From Promethearchaeota archaeon (GTDB lineage Archaea; Asgardarchaeota; Lokiarchaeia; Sigyniarchaeales; Promethearchaeaceae): 54,115 bases of DNA. Below are positions 51,948-54,115 of the stretch, one piece after another (the stretch's first letter is position 1; each line of letters opens with the position of its first letter). Where the stretch lies: assembly GCA_004524545.1 (NCBI GenBank), contig SDNX01000005.1, forward strand, positions 1-54,115, written 5' to 3'. A program made the position numbers and the translations under genes. The notes under the pieces were generated by a model that had not been told where the DNA came from, ran no database searches, and saw nothing but the letters and a program-made list of their open reading frames with translations.

Positions 51948-52775
51948 ATGAGAATCATGGGAAAGGAAAAATATTGCACAATTAAGAACTTTTCACCGAC
52001 TCGCAGAATAATGGGAGATTATTATGAGGTTGCAGGTGAGAATCATCGTGTGTTGGGATTAGTTGAGCTCGATATTACAGACGGAAGAAAACGAATCAGT
52101 GAGCTTAAAAAAGAAGGAAAAAAAATTAGTCTCACAAGCTGGATCGCAAAATGTGTTGGGCAAGCAGTATCTGAAGATAAACGATTTAACACTTTTTTAA
52201 TAGGAAAACGAAAAACTGTTACCTTTGATGAAGTAGATTGCTCAGTAATGATCGAACTTACTAGAAAAGATAACAAAAAAGTACCATATAACCATTGTGT
52301 TCGTAATATTGACAAAAAAAGCATAGCTGAGATAAATAAAGAAATTTTGGGCATTCAAACTAAGAAGTTAGAAGAAAATGAGCAGCTAGATAAGGATTCC
52401 AAAGGGAATAATCCTAGACTATTAATGTTGATTCCCACATTCATTCGAAGGATGGCTATGCGTCGTATGTTAAAAAATCCTTTCTATGTAAAAAAAATAA
52501 TGGGAACTATCGGAATATCGACTCTAGGTGAAGTTTTCAAAGGGTTTACAGGATGGCCCGTTGGTTTTGGAGACAAGACATTGAATGTAAATCTTGGAGG
52601 AATTGTAAAGAGAGTAATAGAAACCGAGAATGGATTTGAAAGTCGAGAAATCTATAACATGACATTCCTATTCGATCACTCGCTAGTAGATGGGGCACCT
52701 TGCGCAGCTTTCGTGGCTCGTGTCGGCCAATTACTAAAGGAAGCATATGGTCTTCAGGATATCAATAAAGTGTAG
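51948..52775 (+). CDS. Stand-alone 2-oxoacid-dehydrogenase E2-type acyltransferase domain
   Basis: A 275-residue protein matching only the catalytic core of dihydrolipoamide acyltransferases (CAT-like fold). The active-site motif is FLFDHSLVDGAPCAAF (HxxxDG, about residues 240-255), and SLTSWIAKCVGQAVSEDKRF and the FxxVDxSVxI strand are also typical. The lipoyl and peripheral-subunit-binding domains are absent and no E1 or E3 genes are near, so it is not part of an ordinary dehydrogenase complex. It may acylate a small acceptor using acyl-CoA, as chloramphenicol acetyltransferase-like relatives do. Start is ATG 51948 or, more likely if leaderless, 51957. Confidence 0.8.
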   Translation: MRIMGKEKYCTIKNFSPTRRIMGDYYEVAGENHRVLGLVELDITDGRKRISELKKEGKKISLTSWIAKCVGQAVSEDKRFNTFLIGKRKTVTFDEVDCSVMIELTRKDNKKVPYNHCVRNIDKKSIAEINKEILGIQTKKLEENEQLDKDSKGNNPRLLMLIPTFIRRMAMRRMLKNPFYVKKIMGTIGISTLGEVFKGFTGWPVGFGDKTLNVNLGGIVKRVIETENGFESREIYNMTFLFDHSLVDGAPCAAFVARVGQLLKEAYGLQDINKV

Positions 52776-52810
52776 TAATTTCTAACACAAATTAAAAAAT
52801 GGTTTGATCT

Positions 52811-53626
52811 ATGAAGTCTTGTACAATACCAAACGGTGAGAAATTATATTGCATTGATCGATTATCTGCTATCGATTCCTATAATGAAATATTCAATGAT
52901 CGAATCTACGACAATTTTGGCTTAGAGGTAAAAGATGGGGATGTAATTTTTGACGTTGGTGCAAATGTCGGAGTGTTTTCACAGTATATTTCACAACAAG
53001 CAAATGATCTTACAATCTACGCATTTGAACCAGTACCAGCAATATATAAAGTTCAGAAAAAAAATCTCGAATCCATTAAAAGTACACAAAAAGTCCATGC
53101 GTTTAATATTGGGTTGGGAGCGGAAGAATCAAATGTTGAAATTAATTACTATCCTCGCGCAACAACACTTTCTGCAATAGAACCTGTCGATTTTGAATTG
53201 GAACAGAAAAGGACTATCGAAAACTGGGAGGAAATGAAAAAAATCACACCTATTGCGAAATTCATTCCAAAATTTCTAAGAAAAACGTTCACAAAATTAG
53301 CCCATCGATACGTTTTCAAGGAACAGAAAGTTCCGATTAAAGTGCGAACGTTATCAGACGTAATTAACGAGAATAATATAGGAACTATAGATTTTCTGAA
53401 AATTGATGCTGAAAATTATGAATGGCAAGTTTTACAAGGCTTAAATGACTCTGGTTGGAATTTGATTCACCAAATAGCAATGGAAGTGCATACGAATGCA
53501 CAAGGGCGTGAAAATCTATTAGAAGAGATCACAACTCTTCTGAAAAGTAAAGGTTTTGTAGTTCATCAAGTCAAGGATGGGAAATTCGCGGTCACAGGCG
53601 TATATTTACTTTATGCGAAGAGGTAG
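52811..53626 (+). CDS. FkbM-family SAM-dependent methyltransferase
   Basis: A 271-residue methyltransferase of the FkbM family, which methylates hydroxyls of sugars or polyketide-type substrates. SAM-binding motif I is VIFDVGANVGVFSQYI (about residues 46-61), motif II is IYAFEPVPAIYKV (about 73-85), and the family's IDFLKIDAENYEWQVLQGL (about 193-211) is intact. A basic insertion (about 140-180, KFIPKFLRKTFTK) may touch the acceptor or membrane. It follows the E2-type acyltransferase by 35 bp on the same strand; with the GT2 gene nearby this suggests decoration of a glycan or glycolipid. Confidence 0.88.
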   Translation: MKSCTIPNGEKLYCIDRLSAIDSYNEIFNDRIYDNFGLEVKDGDVIFDVGANVGVFSQYISQQANDLTIYAFEPVPAIYKVQKKNLESIKSTQKVHAFNIGLGAEESNVEINYYPRATTLSAIEPVDFELEQKRTIENWEEMKKITPIAKFIPKFLRKTFTKLAHRYVFKEQKVPIKVRTLSDVINENNIGTIDFLKIDAENYEWQVLQGLNDSGWNLIHQIAMEVHTNAQGRENLLEEITTLLKSKGFVVHQVKDGKFAVTGVYLLYAKR

Positions 53627-53938
53627 AAGTTCAACCTTTATTACTCTCTTTACTGTAAAAATCCAAAAACCTATGAAAAAAAGTTGAAATACAACACCTT
53701 TTTTCTTAAATGGGATAAATTTCACAACTTTCTGATTACTCCACGAATTTTTTGTATGCATAAAAAATAGTACCGGACCTTTTCCAGTTAGTCTATAATG
53801 CAGTTTACCTGTTGATACTTCCATAATTTCTCCTGTCTCCATTACTTTCATCACGGATCTTTTCCACAATAAATAACTTATTATTATTAGAATGGTGAAT
53901 ACTGCTAACACAAGCAATACAATGAAAATTACTCGCAT
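53606..53938 (-). pseudogene. N-terminal remnant of an alpha/beta hydrolase
   Basis: The 110-residue ORF begins with a signal-anchor helix (FIVLLVLAVFTILIIISYLL) and then MEVSTGKLHYRLTGKGPVLF and FMH, the usual opening strands of a membrane-anchored alpha/beta hydrolase up to the oxyanion His. From about residue 63 the sequence turns basic and hydrophobic without hydrolase motifs (no nucleophile elbow, acid or His), then runs into the end of the FkbM gene. It is most likely a gene cut off by deletion; alternatively a short membrane protein. Confidence 0.55.
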
Positions 53939-54115
53939 ATATGAACGAGTGACGATGAATTATTAAGCCTTATGGGTATTTTTTTCTGATTGAGTTATAG
54001 ATGGTTAGAAAGTGGATGTTATGGATATCCTATGGGCAAGTGTGATGCTAAAGCTTTATTGTCTTACCGAAAAATGATCCAAATTTTGACACACGGATTC
54101 GAAACAGAGATAAAA
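53939..54115. other. Terminal non-coding stretch
   Basis: About 175 bp at the window end with no convincing ORF, RNA or repeat. It would contain the promoter of the truncated hydrolase gene. Confidence 0.4.

Noticed and set aside
1-54115. tRNA or rRNA genes
   Set aside because: I scanned for T-loop GGTTCRAATCC and acceptor patterns and for rRNA-like G-rich conserved blocks and found none convincing; a covariance-model search would be decisive.

Overview
The window is AT-rich, about 54 kb, and looks like chromosomal DNA from an archaeon. Supporting evidence: a tetraether-lipid-synthase-type radical SAM enzyme, a CDP-archaeol-type alcohol phosphotransferase, an Orc1/Cdc6 ATPase, an AbrB-PhoU regulator, TATA-like boxes placed about 27 bp upstream of start codons (leaderless transcription), a VapBC locus and a HEPN/MNT locus. 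Long spacers, coiled-coil/zinc-ribbon proteins and a GldG/IFT52-like protein would suit an Asgard-type (Promethearchaeota) genome. That lineage call is inference; there is no rRNA or ribosomal protein here to test it. I saw no tRNA, rRNA, CRISPR array or transposase.

Layout. 1-7.1 kb: end of an EamA permease, a 10-TM protein, Tes-like lipid enzyme plus a coupled small ORF, an MBL hydrolase, an AbrB-PhoU protein and a PssA-like enzyme (a membrane-lipid neighbourhood). 7.1-13.8 kb: two paralogous membrane proteins around a dead P-loop kinase gene, two orphan genes, and a three-gene operon of a CPBP protease and two membrane-anchored hexapeptide acyltransferases. 13.9-24.7 kb: coiled-coil/zinc-ribbon and AbrB/helical proteins, two convergent MFS permeases, a zinc-ribbon/HAD operon, a DUF1295 membrane enzyme with a decayed EBP-like gene behind it, a decayed DUF3592-like gene, and a YbjQ pair of which the second apparently starts with CTG. 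24.7-37.9 kb: old-yellow-enzyme/SCP2 fusion, UroD-like protein, Orc1/Cdc6, GldG/IFT52-like protein, penicillin acylase, M19 dipeptidase, a rubrerythrin gene with an in-frame stop, and a ferredoxin/ferredoxin/SDR operon. 38-43.7 kb: an accessory zone with HEPN/MNT, a broken DmpA peptidase gene, an MFS permease, an ArsR-like regulator, dispersed repeats and a VapBC locus destroyed by a repeat insertion. 43.7-54.1 kb: HD-domain protein, MBL protein, three alpha/beta hydrolases, GT2 glycosyltransferase, stand-alone E2-type acyltransferase, FkbM methyltransferase and a hydrolase remnant.

The strongest new signal is a family of small non-autonomous transposon-like elements (three copies, 218-240 bp) with TAATCAA ends, an internal hairpin and TA target duplication. 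One copy sits inside vapC, and removing it with one TA restores the toxin reading frame, apart from one extra base upstream. A second, unrelated repeat family (two copies with a nested stem-loop) flanks the toxin-antitoxin zone. At least seven decayed genes can be reconstructed, so much of the apparently empty DNA is gene remains.
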